Shown here piece after piece: positions 10,534 to 22,169 of a stretch of DNA of 64,000 nucleotides. This DNA is from Saccharina japonica (lineage: Eukaryota; Sar; Phaeophyceae; Laminariales; Laminariaceae), in contig MEHQ01002595.1 of the NCBI GenBank assembly GCA_008828725.1, positions 558,001 to 622,000 of the forward strand, written 5' to 3'. The notes beneath the pieces were generated by a model. The model searched no databases, had not been told where the DNA came from, and saw only the letters and a list, made by a program, of their open reading frames with translations. A program made the translations under genes and the position numbers. The stretch's first letter is position 1. Every line of letters begins with the position of its first letter.

Positions 10534-12005
10534 CTTTGCCGGCATCTTGATTGATCTTTTGTCAGGTTTAGGGCGAGATGTAGACATACTCAAGGGAGGA
10601 GTTTCATAAATGATTTTGGCGCACCGCTATCGCATCAGGCGTCATTTTCGAACCATGTTGCCATGCTCAACCTGGCGAGGACTAACAATTACGAGACCCT
10701 CCAATCCCGTGGACGATTGATTTTGTTTCACGAACGGCACAGGTGTGCGCAGCCCAGCTGAGGGCGTGTATTGACTTCGCTCCACGAGCACTGGATCGGA
10801 ACGAAAACATACTATTTGCGTCGTCATCCGCTGCTCATTGGCGACGAATTACTTTTAAGCTGAATATATTCTAAGCGTTCCCACCCTGTCCGTAAGCTTG
10901 TAAAGAGGAAGCCTATCTGTCAAAACAGTAATATTTGTTCAGGACGGCCTAACGACCCACTTGGGACGATATTTACGGCAGTTTCTTGGCGCTGGAAGTG
11001 TTGCAACTGGTTGCGACATTAGCTGGGAGGTCCACGAGGGTATGGGGGAAAATGAGATGACATGGGAGCACGCGATGGAGCACATGCAGGCACCACAGGT
11101 CTCGCCTGCGGTAGGAGCCACGCGATACGGCCATGGCCTGAACAGGGGGCTCACGGGGGAAAACATTGGACGGCGAACGAGACTGTGGCGATATATTTCT
11201 AGGAAAAATGCTGGACCCATGTTCACTGAAGCACCAGGAGCTCTTGTCGACCCTCGACATAAGTATCATAACTTCTAGATTTGTCCCGAGGGTGCCACTT
11301 GGACGGCTAGCACCGCTTGGTCTGAGGCATGCCAGGCGCTCTATTTGCGTGCGAAGCTATCCGTTGTGCCAGGAGTCCTCGCCGCCTCCGTCACGGTACG
11401 CCTGTCCTAGAGTCTAGCTTGCACGGTCCCGAGACTATTTCCATGAGTTACTCTATGTTGCGGCCTGTTCCAGGGTCGGTTGCCCAGAATTTCCATTGGA
11501 CACAAACCGCCAACAACAGCATGGAATGGAACGAACGAGTAAATCTCGTTCTGTTACAGTCAGTCAAATCGACCGACTGAAGTTAAGACACGCCTTGAGA
11601 GCGTCTACGTTTTTCACAGCCGCCACAATCTTCAGCGATAATGAGGCGTTACTCTCATGGCGACTACTGTGCATGAGGCGGCCGAACTTCAGGGTCAAAG
11701 GGAAAATGATGGTCGGCGTGTCGCCGGCAACATCATGCCGAGGGCGGCACGGTAGACGTCAATATAGCAGGCGCCATTCACACGCGTCCCGCGCGACAAC
11801 TCTGAAGGGGTAGTACGGCGACTAGGGCCTGCGACAGCATGCTGAGCATGGTATATTGGAACCCCGCACCAGGAGGCATTTCTGCTCTCACATCACCCAC
11901 TTCACTGGGAGTCCGAGGTTCAATGTTGAAGGCAGCAAGACGGCGGTGTACTGCACGAGGCATGCTGAATATGGCATGGTGAACGTCCGCAACGTATGCT
12001 GTTCA
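10534..12005. other. No recognised gene; weak coding traces
   Basis: A 105-codon plus-strand frame (10961-11278, TTG start) contains QFLGAGSVATGCDISWEV and TWEHAMEHMQAPQVSPAVG. A second trace at about 11296-11410 contains TASTAWSEACQALYLRAKL. Neither matches a family I know, and no splice signals or start codons support a gene. Confidence 0.3.
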
Positions 12006-12279
12006 GATTGGGGCTACGTTAGAGGGGGCGTCGCTTTAGCGTCCACTATTTTCAGCCGACGAGAACCACTCGGCCGACTGAGCACCACATTGCTTGTCAC
12101 TCCTAGGAGTCTTTCGGTGATATACACCGCCACATCGGAGTATTTTCTACTCTGCGACAAACACATATATATGCTTTGCGTCTAATTTTGAGTGGTGTAC
12201 ACTTCAGCAGAGCCACTCGCCCGAGTCGTGTGAACGCGGAAGTGAAAACCAGGAATCCCCTCCTACCGTAGCACCAGTC
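12006..12279 (-). mobile_element. MITE family B, copy 3 (diverged, inverted)
   Basis: Begins GATTGGGGCTACGTTAGAGG and ends CTACCGTAGCACCAGTC. The interior blocks TCCACTATTTTCAGC and GAGCCACTCGCCCGAGT are the reverse complement of landmarks in the copy at 6317-6592. More diverged than the other two copies. Confidence 0.75.
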
Positions 12280-12337
12280 CTCACATGACAGCTCCTGCAC
12301 GAGGCAACCGGGCTTCGGCGCATTGTAAGTCACCTTT

Positions 12338-12907
12338 GACGCATGCTACCATAGAGGGTGCACCACGTTGTTTCCGAGCTCCTCACTCGAGGAGCTCCAT
12401 GCATCACCCAAACAATCCAGTTTGGAGAGGAAAATAGAAGTTCTACCCGACCGACAATTCCATCACCAAGAGGCATACCCTGAATTGTTTCGCAATCCAA
12501 TCAGATACAATAGTGCAAGTGCGAGGAGTTTGGGTATGGAGCCCGGTCATTCAGAAAACGTTTCCGTCGCGTGCTACGATAGAGGTACTGTACCTTTTTT
12601 CGGCCGAAGCGTTTCTGACTAACGGCGTCGCTCCTTAACCCAAGATCGTCGGCATTTTTTGTCCATTTTTTTTGTTGCCATATGTTTGGTTGTCTCGTTA
12701 GGCTATTTATGGGATTGCTCATCGGGTATATAGTATATATAGCATAGTATATAGCGCTTATGTTTTCCTCCAAAATCAGTTCTTGGGTGGGGTATAGAGC
12801 TCCTCAAGTGACCACCCTTATGAGGCAAAAACATGGTGCACCTGCATGCAGGCTACCGTACCATGCGTCTTCCGCCTAAAAGTGCGACCTCTATCGCAGC
12901 ACGCGTC
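12338..12907 (-). mobile_element. MITE family A, copy 2, host of a nested copy
   Basis: The left part 12338-12565 runs from GACGCATGCTACCATAGAGG to GGTCATTCAGAAAACGTTTCC. The right part 12874-12907 resumes inside the same element and ends CGCAGCACGCGTC. Copy 3 of the same family sits between them, flanked by a duplicated TTCC. Confidence 0.85.
12566..12869 (+). mobile_element. MITE family A, copy 3 (complete, nested, TSD TTCC)
   Basis: A 304-base element with termini GTCGCGTGCTACGATAGAGG and ACCGTACCATGCGTC. TTCC is duplicated at 12562-12565 and 12870-12873. Removing it restores the reading of copy 2, which gives a direct 4-bp target-site duplication for this family. Confidence 0.9.
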
Positions 12908-13213
12908 CTGCTGAGAATGACATGGCAGGCGTTACGTTAGCAGCAGACACTACAGTAGTCACATGCATGGCTCCTGCTCAAAGCCGCCCCGTCCTTCAAC
13001 ATTCAAGGGGGAGCAAGATGGCGGCGTACTTTCAAGTCAACGCACATGCCGATGATCATCATGATGGCGGTGACACGGTGGACGTTTGTAACAATCGCTC
13101 TGCATATGTCATGACTCTCGCGCGAAGCAACCAAAGCGCAAGGTCAAGAGCGCAGCTTAAGAGGGAGGCATACTGCAGTAAAAATCCAGTCAGAGCAATG
13201 CCACGGTAGGGGT
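12908..13213. other. No recognised gene
   Basis: Short unique segment between elements. A plus-strand ORF (12922-13209, non-ATG start) has no recognisable domain. Confidence 0.4.
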
Positions 13214-13247
13214 TGTAATGCGTTGGGGGACCGGTGCATTGGGGGAC

Positions 13248-13529
13248 GACTGGTGCGACGGTAGGGGCGGGTAGCCTGATTCCCACTACCACGTTTACTC
13301 CACTCGGGCGAGGGGCTCTGTACCTCGCTTAAAACTGGACGCAGGAATCTATATATGTTGTTGTCGCAGAGTAGCAAGCATGCCATGGTGGTGCATATCT
13401 CGAAAACGTAAAGCGTTCGTACGACTTAAAAAAAAACGCGATGAAATATGGTGGTCACTCGGCGGAGTGGCTCTCATTCGCTGAAAATAATGGACTTAAA
13501 AAAGTGACCCCCCTACCGCAGCACCAGTC
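13248..13529 (+). mobile_element. MITE family B, copy 2 (complete, TSD GGAC)
   Basis: A 282-base element with ends GACTGGTGCGACGGTAGGGG and CTACCGCAGCACCAGTC and exact GGAC duplications at 13244-13247 and 13530-13533. It shares with copy 1 a long identical block around CATATCTCGAAAACGTAAAG. Confidence 0.9.
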
Positions 13530-13620
13530 GGACCGAACCTGGGATTTGTGCCTGCAGGGGACCGGTGCATTAGGGGACCGAGTCGGAGATTTTGGCTAGG
13601 GGACCCGTGCATTAGGGAAC

Positions 13621-14010
13621 GACGCGTGCTACGATAGAGATAGCACTTTTGGCTGAAATAATTTCTGAATGATATCACCCAAAATCGTCGGACTGTCATT
13701 ATTGTCATTACTATTGTCATTATTGTCATTATTGTCATTATATTGTCATTATTATTGTCATTATTGTCATTATTATTGTCATTATTGTCATTATTGTCAT
13801 TATTGTCATTATTGTCATTATTGTCATTATTGTCATTATTTTGTTGCAATATGGTTCCGTGTTTGCTTCGGCCATGGGATTTTCAATCGGATATGTAGCA
13901 CTTTTCCTTTCCTCCCACAATGATCACTTTGGGGTGAGGTGTAGAGCTCTTCAAGTAACCACCCTTCCAAGGCAAAAACACGGTGCACCTCTATCATCGT
14001 AGCATGCGTC
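13621..14010 (+). mobile_element. MITE family A, copy 4 (complete, TSD GAAC) with internal minisatellite
   Basis: Termini GACGCGTGCTACGATAGAGA and TCATCGTAGCATGCGTC, with GAAC duplicated at 13617-13620 and 14011-14014. Immediately after the conserved ATCGTCGGACTGTCATT segment it carries a run of ATTGTCATT units (about 13693-13838), which accounts for its extra length relative to copy 3. Confidence 0.92.
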
Positions 14011-14076
14011 GAACCGAGTCTGGGATTTTGGCTAGGGGACCGGTGCATTAGGGGGCCACATCGAGCATTTTAGCTT

Positions 14077-14220
14077 TTACGGAGGACCATAGTAAACACT
14101 AGTAAATAGGACCAAATATTGCTAGTAAAAACGGTAAAATATATAGGTTTTTGTGTATATCGTAGGTCCTATTTACTAGTATTACTAGTATTACTAGTAT
14201 TTACTATGGTGTCCTGTAAT
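14077..14220. mobile_element. MITE family F, copy (foldback, complete)
   Basis: A nearly self-complementary element. The left end TTACGGAGGACCATAGTAAA faces the right end TTTACTATGGTGTCCTGTAA, and CTAGTAAATAGGACC faces GGTCCTATTTACTAG. The right arm has extra ATTACTAGT units. No ORF. Confidence 0.8.
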
Positions 14221-14289
14221 AGTGGCGGCTTATTCAGTGGAAATCGAAGGGGTTTGTTCTCGCACCCCCCGGGGGCCAACTGTTTTGTT

Positions 14290-14935
14290 TGAACTTAGAC
14301 TCATCCCACGGTAGGGACAAAGCGCAGAATTTTCTGAGCTCCTCACATGAGGAGCTCAATATCTCACCCCAAACATGACTGAACTTCGGAGACATTCGTT
14401 CGCGCAACCCGACCAAACCTTCCAATGCCGTAGTCCAAAACCAAACGTACCAGTAAAATAATAACAGTATCCGGTGGTTCACTCACGTGAGGAGCTCAGC
14501 CGGTCAGAAAATATTTAACCAAAAAGTGGTACCCCTACCGTGGGATTGCTCGCCCTACGAGTACAGTGCAGTACCGACGACGCCTGTTATCTTAAGGTAG
14601 AGGTGTTGGCGCCATGTTACATAGTTTTTCTTATGAGTCTCCTGACTTTTGACGAGATCTATACTAAAACTAAGTTAAAACTGATCGGTGGCCTCTAATA
14701 CCTGCAGTAGTCTAGAGGAAACGAAAAAGGCTACGATACCCGGTGGACAATACCATGGGCCTATAATAGCAGGCTATTGATACAGTAAAGTATGGGATGA
14801 AAATATTGCAACACGAAAACGGAAATTTCGCCGACTTTGGGTTAAGAAGCCCCCATCATTCAGAAAACCGTTTCAGCCAAAATAACCAAAAAAAGGTATA
14901 CCTCCACCTCTATCGTAGCACGTGTCTACTGCTGT
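14290..14935 (-). mobile_element. Two diverged, abutting MITE family A remnants
   Basis: About 14330-14545 retains GAGCTCCTCACATGAGG and GTCAGAAAATATTTAACCAA. About 14590-14935 retains TTATCTTAAGGTAGAGG, GGGTTAAGAAGCCCCCATC and CTCTATCGTAGCACGTG. Ends are decayed and boundaries approximate. Confidence 0.6.
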
Positions 14936-14965
14936 ACTCCTAAAGCAAACATCCAACTGCTGCAT

Positions 14966-15302
14966 TACGGGGGGGGGGCTAGTAAATAGGACCGAATATT
15001 GTTAGTGAGAATAGGGAAATATATAGGTTTTTGTGTGTACCGTGTTTTTTCTGAGCTCCTCACTTAACGAGCGTCATACCTCACCGAAAAAAATAATTTT
15101 GGAGGAAAATAAAAGTGCTGCCGGATGCGAAATATAATGACCGAAGCATCTTCTGAAACAGTGTTCGTCACAAAAATGAAAGTCCGACGAATTTGGGTTA
15201 AGGAGCCCGATCGTTCAGAAAACGATTCAGCCAAAAAAAGGTATACCTACCTCTACCGTAGCACACGTCTTTACTAGTATTTACTATGGTCCTTGCCCGT
15301 AA
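14966..15302. mobile_element. MITE family F copy split by a MITE A insertion
   Basis: The left part 14966-15042 carries CTAGTAAATAGGACCGAATA and ATATAGGTTTTTGTGTGTACC. The right part 15270-15302 carries TTTACTAGTATTTACTATGG. The block between them (15043-15269) is a 5'-truncated MITE A in reverse orientation ending CTCTACCGTAGCACACGTC. Confidence 0.75.
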
Positions 15303-15426
15303 TAGTAAACGTATCATACTAACCGGTACTACTGTAGTTTCTCAATGGAAGAGCAAAACCGGTCAGCAAGTATTGAGCCAAAAAAGAGTGGTACCAGTAC
15401 CCCGTATCGTGGGCGTTGCTCGCCAT

Positions 15427-15600
15427 GAGACGCATGGTACGATAGAGGTGCAGAGGTGTAAACACCATGCATGTTCTGCCTTCTGAGGGTGGTGGCTTAG
15501 AGAGAAGCTCTATACCCCACCCAAACCTGTTTTTTTGTGGAAAACAAAAGCGCTACCCGATGAACATTCCCGTACGAGTATCTGTTTTTTGTTATTATGT
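15427..15600 (-). mobile_element. MITE family A fragment, truncated by element C
   Basis: Starts GACGCATGGTACGATAGAGG, continues with AGCTCTATACCCCACCC and GCGCTACCCGATGAACATTC, and is cut off where element C begins. Confidence 0.7.
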
Positions 15601-15623
15601 TTATTGAATGCTTGAGTTAAACC

Positions 15624-15873
15624 GGAGGAGTCGAATGGTACGGTACCATTCGGAGGCTTGTTCGTCCGAGACGACTGTAGGCGGTAATAGTTAGGAATCC
15701 GGCTGGTATCGTATGAGGGAGAGAGAGACGGTAAATGTATGGGCGAGATGCATAGGAGATTGCAGGAGGCTGCGATACGAAGGTGTATCTGGCCGACAAG
15801 AGAACTCTCTCTCTCTCTCCCACGACCCAGAAAAAACATAACGACAATGCCGTTCGCAAGATAATCAATAAAT
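15624..15873 (+). mobile_element. Element C, copy 1
   Basis: A block of about 250 bases that recurs at 44347-44589. It begins GGAGGAGTCGAATGGTACGG with a small palindrome (GAATGGTAC facing GTACCATTC) and ends AAGATAATCAATAAA. A CT-rich tract CTCTCTCTCTCTC lies near the end. No ORF and no terminal inverted repeats. A SINE-like origin is possible. Confidence 0.7.
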
Positions 15874-16055
15874 AGAAGTGTATTGCCAGGCCGCCGAATA
15901 TATCGCTCTTATGGTGGCAGCATACAATAATCCACACCGTCCGCCAATGAACCTCATGCTAGCCGTCTACGTGCGCAGTAGCAGTGCACTACGAAATATG
16001 TGTGCAGTCTGGTGCTGTTGGCGTCCACCACGCCGCCAAGACAATTTTGTTCTGG

Positions 16056-16200
16056 ACGCGTGCTACGATAGAGGTATAAGGTATACCTTTTTTTGGCTGA
16101 AACGTTTTCTGACTAACGGCGCGCCTTAACCCAAAATCGTCGGAATTTCATTTTTTTGTTGCCATATGTTTCGTCGTCTCGTTAGGCTGGGGCGGGCGGG
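16056..16200 (+). mobile_element. MITE family A fragment, truncated by element B-310
   Basis: Begins GGACGCGTGCTACGATAGAGG and keeps TTAACCCAAAATCGTCGG. It stops where element B-310 copy 2 begins. Confidence 0.75.
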
Positions 16201-16514
16201 TGGGAAATAAAGGTTGAAGCGTCAGTCTTCGTTGGCAAGCCAACCGACTCTCTGGTGTCTGCCTGCTTTGTGTGCAAGACATCCCTCTGACTCGCTGGTG
16301 GTCGGCGTCGGTGTGCCAGCGCGTGCGCTCGTATCATGCTATTAATACAACTGTACTGGCTATTTAGGGTCCCACTGTCCCAAATATGTCTACTATGATA
16401 TGATCCCCAATCCCCGATGCTGACATGCCAACATCTCTATAGGTACAATACACAACGGTTGGTTCCTTGGACACTCCCGGTAGCGGACGTCGATACTGCG
16501 TCTACGAACAAACC
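16201..16514 (+). mobile_element. Element B-310, copy 2
   Basis: Same order of blocks as copy 1: AAGCGTCAGTCTTCGTTGG, GTGTCTGCCTGCTTTGTG, CTGGCTATTTAGGGTCCC and ACGAACAAACCTATCC. Confidence 0.8.
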
Positions 16515-17049
16515 TATCCAGCAAGGGGCAAGGTCGCTGGTCGCGGGAAACGATCGCGGTGGGGACTCGTTGGCAAGCAGCCTGCTCACTGCTCTGATCA
16601 CCTGTCCCCTTAAGACCGGGCTCGTCTGCACGGTTGCGTACGGCAAGCAGAGGATGAAACGAATTTCCAGCCCATCGTCGTACCATTCACTACTACGTAG
16701 AGGGGGGCTCTCATTTCATGTCAAAAACTGAGCGTTCGTTTTGAGTGATTTCAACGTCAATGTTCTGTTTTCTATTGGTGACAATAATTAGGTCCTCCCT
16801 CGATGTGTTCGGTTTTCTGGAGGCCTTGAATGCCTTGCACTGTTGACTCTATCGGCTTGAAGGGGATGCCTTACTATATTTGGTTTTTGATGATTTCACC
16901 TTCTCTAGATGATTTACACATTCTCCCTGCTTCGAAACGCCTTACGCTCAATCCCAGACAACCAAGCGGACAGATGACAACAATCGTGTACGAAATAAAG
17001 CAACTACCAGTCTGAGAGCCTCCGAACCGTCGGTAGGCCCTCGGGTCGA

Positions 17050-17373
17050 TTCCTACACAGACAAATTTTGAGGAGCACCTCGAGAACGTCCGTACAACGT
17101 CAGGGCTTGGCTTGGACAGCTTTGTACCCGAAAATTGTGCCTATGGTGCCTATGGTGCCTATGGTGCCTATGGTCGAGAGTTTCCCTAAAATAAGAGGGT
17201 ATGCCCAATGGTACTACAAGGAGGAGCAGGCGGGTATTGTTTTTTTCCGAAGGTTTTACCGTATGGAGCCAGCATCGGCGACATGTACGTACTCCGCACG
17301 TCTCCTTTGAATAGCGGCACCAGGTGTTTGGCAAACAACATCCTAGCTGATAATCACACTGCGTTACAAACAT
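17050..17373 (+). pseudogene. Frame-broken coding trace with YGA repeat
   Basis: One plus-strand frame reads EHLENVRTTSGLGLDSFVPE and CAYGAYGAYGAYGREFP up to a TAA, then continues with GGAGGYCFFPKVLPYGASIG and CLANNILADNHTALQT to a stop. The four YGA units come from a 9-base tandem repeat (GTGCCTATG) at about 17138-17173. Protein-like but unrecognised. Probably a decayed mobile-element or host gene. Confidence 0.3.
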
Positions 17374-17554
17374 GACCTTCGACGGGGTGGAAGAAGGGAC
17401 GCCGAGAATAGTGGCTTCGGTTCGACAGTGCAGCTACATGTGAAGAGATAATTCGGTTTTGACTCCAGGACTGCCGAGTACTTTGGCCGGTGTGGCCTGT
17501 CGCAGTCACAAAAAATAAGCAAGTCGTGCTCTCGCTGTGGAAGTGGACATGGTG

Positions 17555-19600
17555 TTTTGAGTCCACCATGGCGATGGTGCACGATGGCATCCCCATGGCT
17601 CCACCATGGGGCCGCCATAATGGGCTCAAAGCACCATCGTGCCGCCATGATGTTTCCATACTTAGCCCACCCTGGTGGCGCCAAGGTGGACGCAAAGCAC
17701 CATGGCGCGCCTCCATGGTGGACTGAAAGCACCATACTGTGTCCCTATATGGCGTAACCATGGCGCCTCGATGGCGGGCTTCGAGCACAGTGGTGTGGCC
17801 ATGGTGTTTTGAGTCGACCATGATGCCACTATTGTGACTTCGTGGTGGCGCCATGGTTACACCATGGTGTGTTGAGTCCACCATGAAGGTACGGTGGCTG
17901 CGGCATGGGGGCACCATGGCGCTTTTGAGTCAACCATGTCGTCCAAACGGCGCCACTATGGTAGACTCACAGCATCATGGTGGCACCAGGGTGGGGCCAT
18001 GGGGACAATATGGCTACACCATGGTGCTTGGAGTCCACCATGGAGGCGCCACGGTTGGGCCATGGAGACACCATAGCGGTTTGGGTCCACCACGGAGGCA
18101 CTGTGGTGCCGCCATGGTGCTTTGAGTTCTTCATAGCGCCACGATGGTGGGCACCATGGAGACATTATGGCGACAACATGGTGCTTTCAGCCCACCATGG
18201 CGGCCCAAGGTGGCGCCACCCTATTGTTTAAGTCCACCATGGCGCCACGAGGGTGTGCACACTATGGAGACACCATGGCGACACCATGGCGCTTTGAGTC
18301 CACCATGTTTGCGTCATGGGGCCGCCATGATGAACTGAAAGCACCATGGCGGCATCATGGTGGCGCCACCATTTTGGTTTGAGTCCATCATGGCGGAACC
18401 ACGGGGACACCATAGTAAATTGAGCCCACCATGGAGGCACCATGGTGGCATCATAGGAATACCTTGGAGTGCGCTATGTCGGCATTATGGCGGCACCATG
18501 GTGGTGCCTTGTGGACGCCATGGGGGGTCGGGCACACCATGGTGTCACCATGGGGACACCATCGCTACACCGTGGTGCGTTGAGTCCAACATGGAGGGAC
18601 TATGCTTGCGCCATGATGCCGCCATGGTGCTTTGAATCCGCCATGACGCGGCGCCAGCATGGTGATGGTGGGTTGGGCCCACCATGGGGGTGCCGTGGAG
18701 ACACCATGGCAACACCATGAAGCTATGAGTTTTCCATGGAGGCACCATGGGGGTGCCATGCGGACAACATGGTGGGTCGGGTCCACCATGGTGGCACCAT
18801 GAAGGAACGATGGCCATACTACGGGCACGCAATGGCCACACCATGGTGCATGGCTCTCACTATGGAAGGGCCATGGGCACGCCATGGGGACACCATGGGG
18901 ACACCATGGCCACCCTATGGTGCATGGCACCCACCATGAATGGTCATGGGGGCGCCATGGGGACACCATCGTGCATCGGGCCCACCATCGATGCAGCCGG
19001 GGCACACCATGCCCACACCATGAGCACACAATGGCCACACCATGGTGCATAGCACTCACCACGGAAGCTCCGTAGGGGTGCCTTGAAGAAACGAGCGTGA
19101 TTGGCACCCACCATGGAGCGGCCATGCCGACGCTATGGACATGAGACCCATCATGGAGACACCACAGGCACGCCACAGGTACGCCATGGCCACACCATGG
19201 CACATGGTACGCACCAAGGAGGCACGACGGTGGCGCCATGGAGACACCATGGTGCGTTGGACCCGCCATGGAGATGCCATCGACATGCCTTGGCCGCACA
19301 ATATGGTACTTTGAGCCCACGATGGAGTCCTCATGGTGTGGCCATGGGGACACCATGACCACATAATGATTCGTGACGCCCACCATGGGGATATCATGGT
19401 GGATCCGGTCCACCGTGGAGACGCCATGAAGCACCACGGGCACACTATCGGCACGCCATGGAGGCATCATTTATCAACCAGGGCCGCAAAAATGGACACA
19501 CCCTGGACTAACCATGGACGCGCCATGAACGCACCATGGTGACACCACAGCCCCCACCATGGTAGCGCAATGGTCCCACCATGGAAGTAACACGGCTGGG
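17555..19600. repeat. CCATGG-core degenerate array, about 2 kb
   Basis: Dozens of units of the type CACCATGGNGNCACCATGG at 12-18 base spacing, each centred on the self-complementary hexamer CCATGG. The orientation of the array is undefined because the core is palindromic. Long ORFs on both strands (for example 18565-19470 minus, His/Trp/Pro rich) are by-products. Unit sequence drifts along the array: before about 17900 spacers are irregular, later GGGGACACCATGG predominates. Confidence 0.9.
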
Positions 19601-19909
19601 AAACACACGGCGTATGCCCAGTCTAAAACCTCTACCTAACCTTTGTTAAATAAATTGTGCAAACAATCTTCGCGAAGGGAGGCCGAACAGAGCACGTACG
19701 TACATGATGCATGCAAACCACAAACAGTGATGGAACTGCATCTCACGTGCGAGTAAACAGCAGAGAGCATCTCTCTGGTATATATTGACCGGACGGGCAA
19801 AGTTTGTTTTATATTTTGGCAGCAGGGGCGAGATGACATTGTGCTGAACCGTCGGCACACACATTCTTACCACAGTCTTCTTGGCCGTAACACTCCTGAA
19901 AAGTTGCGC

Positions 19910-20655
19910 AGATGCTCCAAGTACCTTGGAGTAAAGTAAGCAGTATTGGAGATAAAATACGACAGGTACCTCGTGTACTCGGAGTATTTCGGGGTTCGAT
20001 ACTCCGGGACACTGCTCGTACTTGGAGTATTTCGAGTATGAACACTCTCGATACTCCTTGTACTCGGAGTATTTCGGGGTCTGATACTGCAGGTACTCCT
20101 GGTACTCCGAGTATTTGGGGCTTCAGTACAGCTCATACTCCAAGTACTCCGAGTATTCAGGCCGCCAGTACTCTAATTTACTTAAGTATTCGGAGTACGA
20201 AATGTACTCGATACTCGGAGTATACTCGGAGTGTGAAGTACGTTAGGAGCATCTTTGCATCACTTTACAGACTCGGCCGTCGTTCCTCCCAGGTTCTGGG
20301 AGCATGTGACTGGCGTTTATAGCATTCCAAAACTCACAGATGCTCCAATTACCTAGAAGTATAATTAGAGTATTTTAGAGAAAACATACTTCAGGTACTT
20401 TGTGTACTCGCAGTATTTCGGTGTTCAATACTCTCGATACTCGGAGTACTCCGAGTAATTTAGAAGTATTTACTCCGAGTACTGCTTGTACTTGAGTATA
20501 ACTACTGCTCATAATCCCAGTACTCGGAGTATTTGGGGCCTTCAGTACTGCTCATACTCCAAGTACTCCGAGTATTTAGGCCATCAGTACTCTAATACTC
20601 TCAGTACTCGGAGTACGAAAAATACTCGATACTCCGAGTATACTCGGAGCCTCTG
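19910..20655. repeat. GAGTACTC-core degenerate array
   Basis: Dense palindromic cores such as GAGTACTC and CTCGGAGTACTCCGAG with spacers like TATTTCGGGG. The array is internally duplicated: 19912-20230 and 20335-20650 share the order CAGATGCTCCA, TTTGGGGC, CATACTCCAAGTACTCCGAG and GTATACTCGGAG, a period of about 420 bases. Confidence 0.9.
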
Positions 20656-20939
20656 TAAAAAGTTGTTCATCTTGGCAATGTTTTTTCTTAGACGCCATTC
20701 TCCGGAGCGGCCTCGTTCTGCGATATTAACGGCCCTAAGCTTGGCGATTCGTGCTTGGGATGAGTTGTGCTACTATTTACTGTAGTAGCAGGTTAGTGCA
20801 GTCTAGACTGGACAGGGCAACGCTACGCGAGATAGCGCAATATTCGTACAATAATATACCTCAAACTTATACCCAACCGCACGGCATGCTAATATTCGAA
20901 GTGGGATTGCCTTCTTTGTGCGATATACCACATTATTTG

Positions 20940-21690
20940 ACTTTTGCGTTTACTTCCATGAAATTTTCCACGAAAGTTTTTTTTACTTTCATGGAACCAC
21001 ACTTTACTTCCACATTGTTTTTTTACTTTCGTGGAGAACTAATTTTTACTTCCACGATTTAAGCTTTTACTTCCACGGAAGTTTTTTTCTTTAATGGAAG
21101 TATAAAGCGCTTCCATGGACGTGTTCTTACTTCCATGTGACTACATTGGAAGCAATTTTTTTTTTACTTCCATGGAAGAAATGTATGGAAGTGGAGGCAT
21201 GAATCCATCCCCTGCACCCAGTTGGTACACCGTCCCACCCAAAGTGGGCCCATCCTGACTACCAAAACGTGGACCGATCACAAACAGGATATTGAAAACC
21301 GTGTACCGCGCGGCGCGGAACCGCCCTACTAGACCTGTCTAGTGGCCGAAGGTCCTCCTCGAACGGGTACGACTTCCACGGAACCATGAAAGTGTGTTCA
21401 CTTCCTTCCATGGAAGGAAGTAAATACGGTTTGCTTCCACGAAATAAAGTTTCTACATGATAATAAGTCAATTTACTCCCACAAAAATATTTTTACTTTA
21501 CTTCAATGAAAGTAAAACAAACTTTCATGTCCGATCAAAGTAAAAACACTTTCGTGGAGGGAGTGAAATTACTTTTATGGAAGTAAGTTTACCTTCTGGG
21601 AAGTAAAAGTTTACTTCCATAAAAGTAAAAAACAACTTTCATGGAGGATGTAAAGCTTCTTTCCATGGGGAAGTTCATGAAAAATACAAT
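20940..21690. repeat. CTTCCATGGAAG-core degenerate array
   Basis: Repeated half-sites ACTTCCATG/CATGGAAGT with T-rich spacers, often joined as the palindrome CTTCCATGGAAG. A unique stretch at about 21190-21370 interrupts the array. Confidence 0.85.
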
Positions 21691-21724
21691 ATATATATAT
21701 ATGTGGTAGACCCTCTTTGCGGTT

Positions 21725-22017
21725 TAATGACAATATAATGACAGTATGACAATAATGACAATAATGACAATAATAATGACAATAATGACAATAATGACAA
21801 TAATGACAATAATGACAATAATAATGACAATAATGACAATAATAATGACAATAATGACAATAATGACAATAATAATGACAATAATGACAATAATGACAAT
21901 AATGACAATAATAATGACAATAATGACAGTCCGACGATTTTGGGTTAAGGAGCATTATTGTCATTCAGAAACCATTTCAGACGAAAAGTGCTATCTCTAT
22001 CTATCGTAGGACGCGTC
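21725..22017 (-). mobile_element. MITE family A, copy 10, with internal minisatellite
   Basis: The right end reads CCGACGATTTTGGGTTAAGG, then TCATTCAGAAACCATTTCAG and ATCGTAGGACGCGTC, the family's terminus in reverse. Directly left of the conserved CAGTCCGACGATTTTGG block is a run of AATAATGAC units (about 21728-21930), the same motif at the same internal position as in copy 4. The left terminus was not found. Confidence 0.8.
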
Positions 22018-22169
22018 CCCGTCGTGTGTGTTGTTGTTGGTATGCGTAATACATACATTTAGGCCTTGTTCGAATCGTATCACACACGACGACTCTGTCG
22101 GGCGATATATCGATTCCGGTACGGACATCAAGTAAAACACCATTGACTGGCATACAATACTGGCATGTA

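Larger units (their letters stand above)
13214..14062. repeat. About 43-bp tandem satellite split by two MITE insertions
   Basis: Units of the form TGGGATTTTGGCTAGGGGAC plus CGGTGCATTAGGGG occur at 13214-13247, 13531-13574, 13575-13620 and 14011-14062. MITE B copy 2 and MITE A copy 4 have landed in this satellite and account for the spacing between units. Confidence 0.75.

Noticed and set aside
13669-13923. Ser/Leu/His/Tyr or Met/Thr/Ile repeat ORFs (also 21611-22009)
   Set aside because: Translation of the ATTGTCATT minisatellite inside MITE A.
17354-19542. ORFs up to 301 codons (His/Trp/Pro rich) in the CCATGG array
   Set aside because: By-products of the repeat; multiple frames open on both strands.
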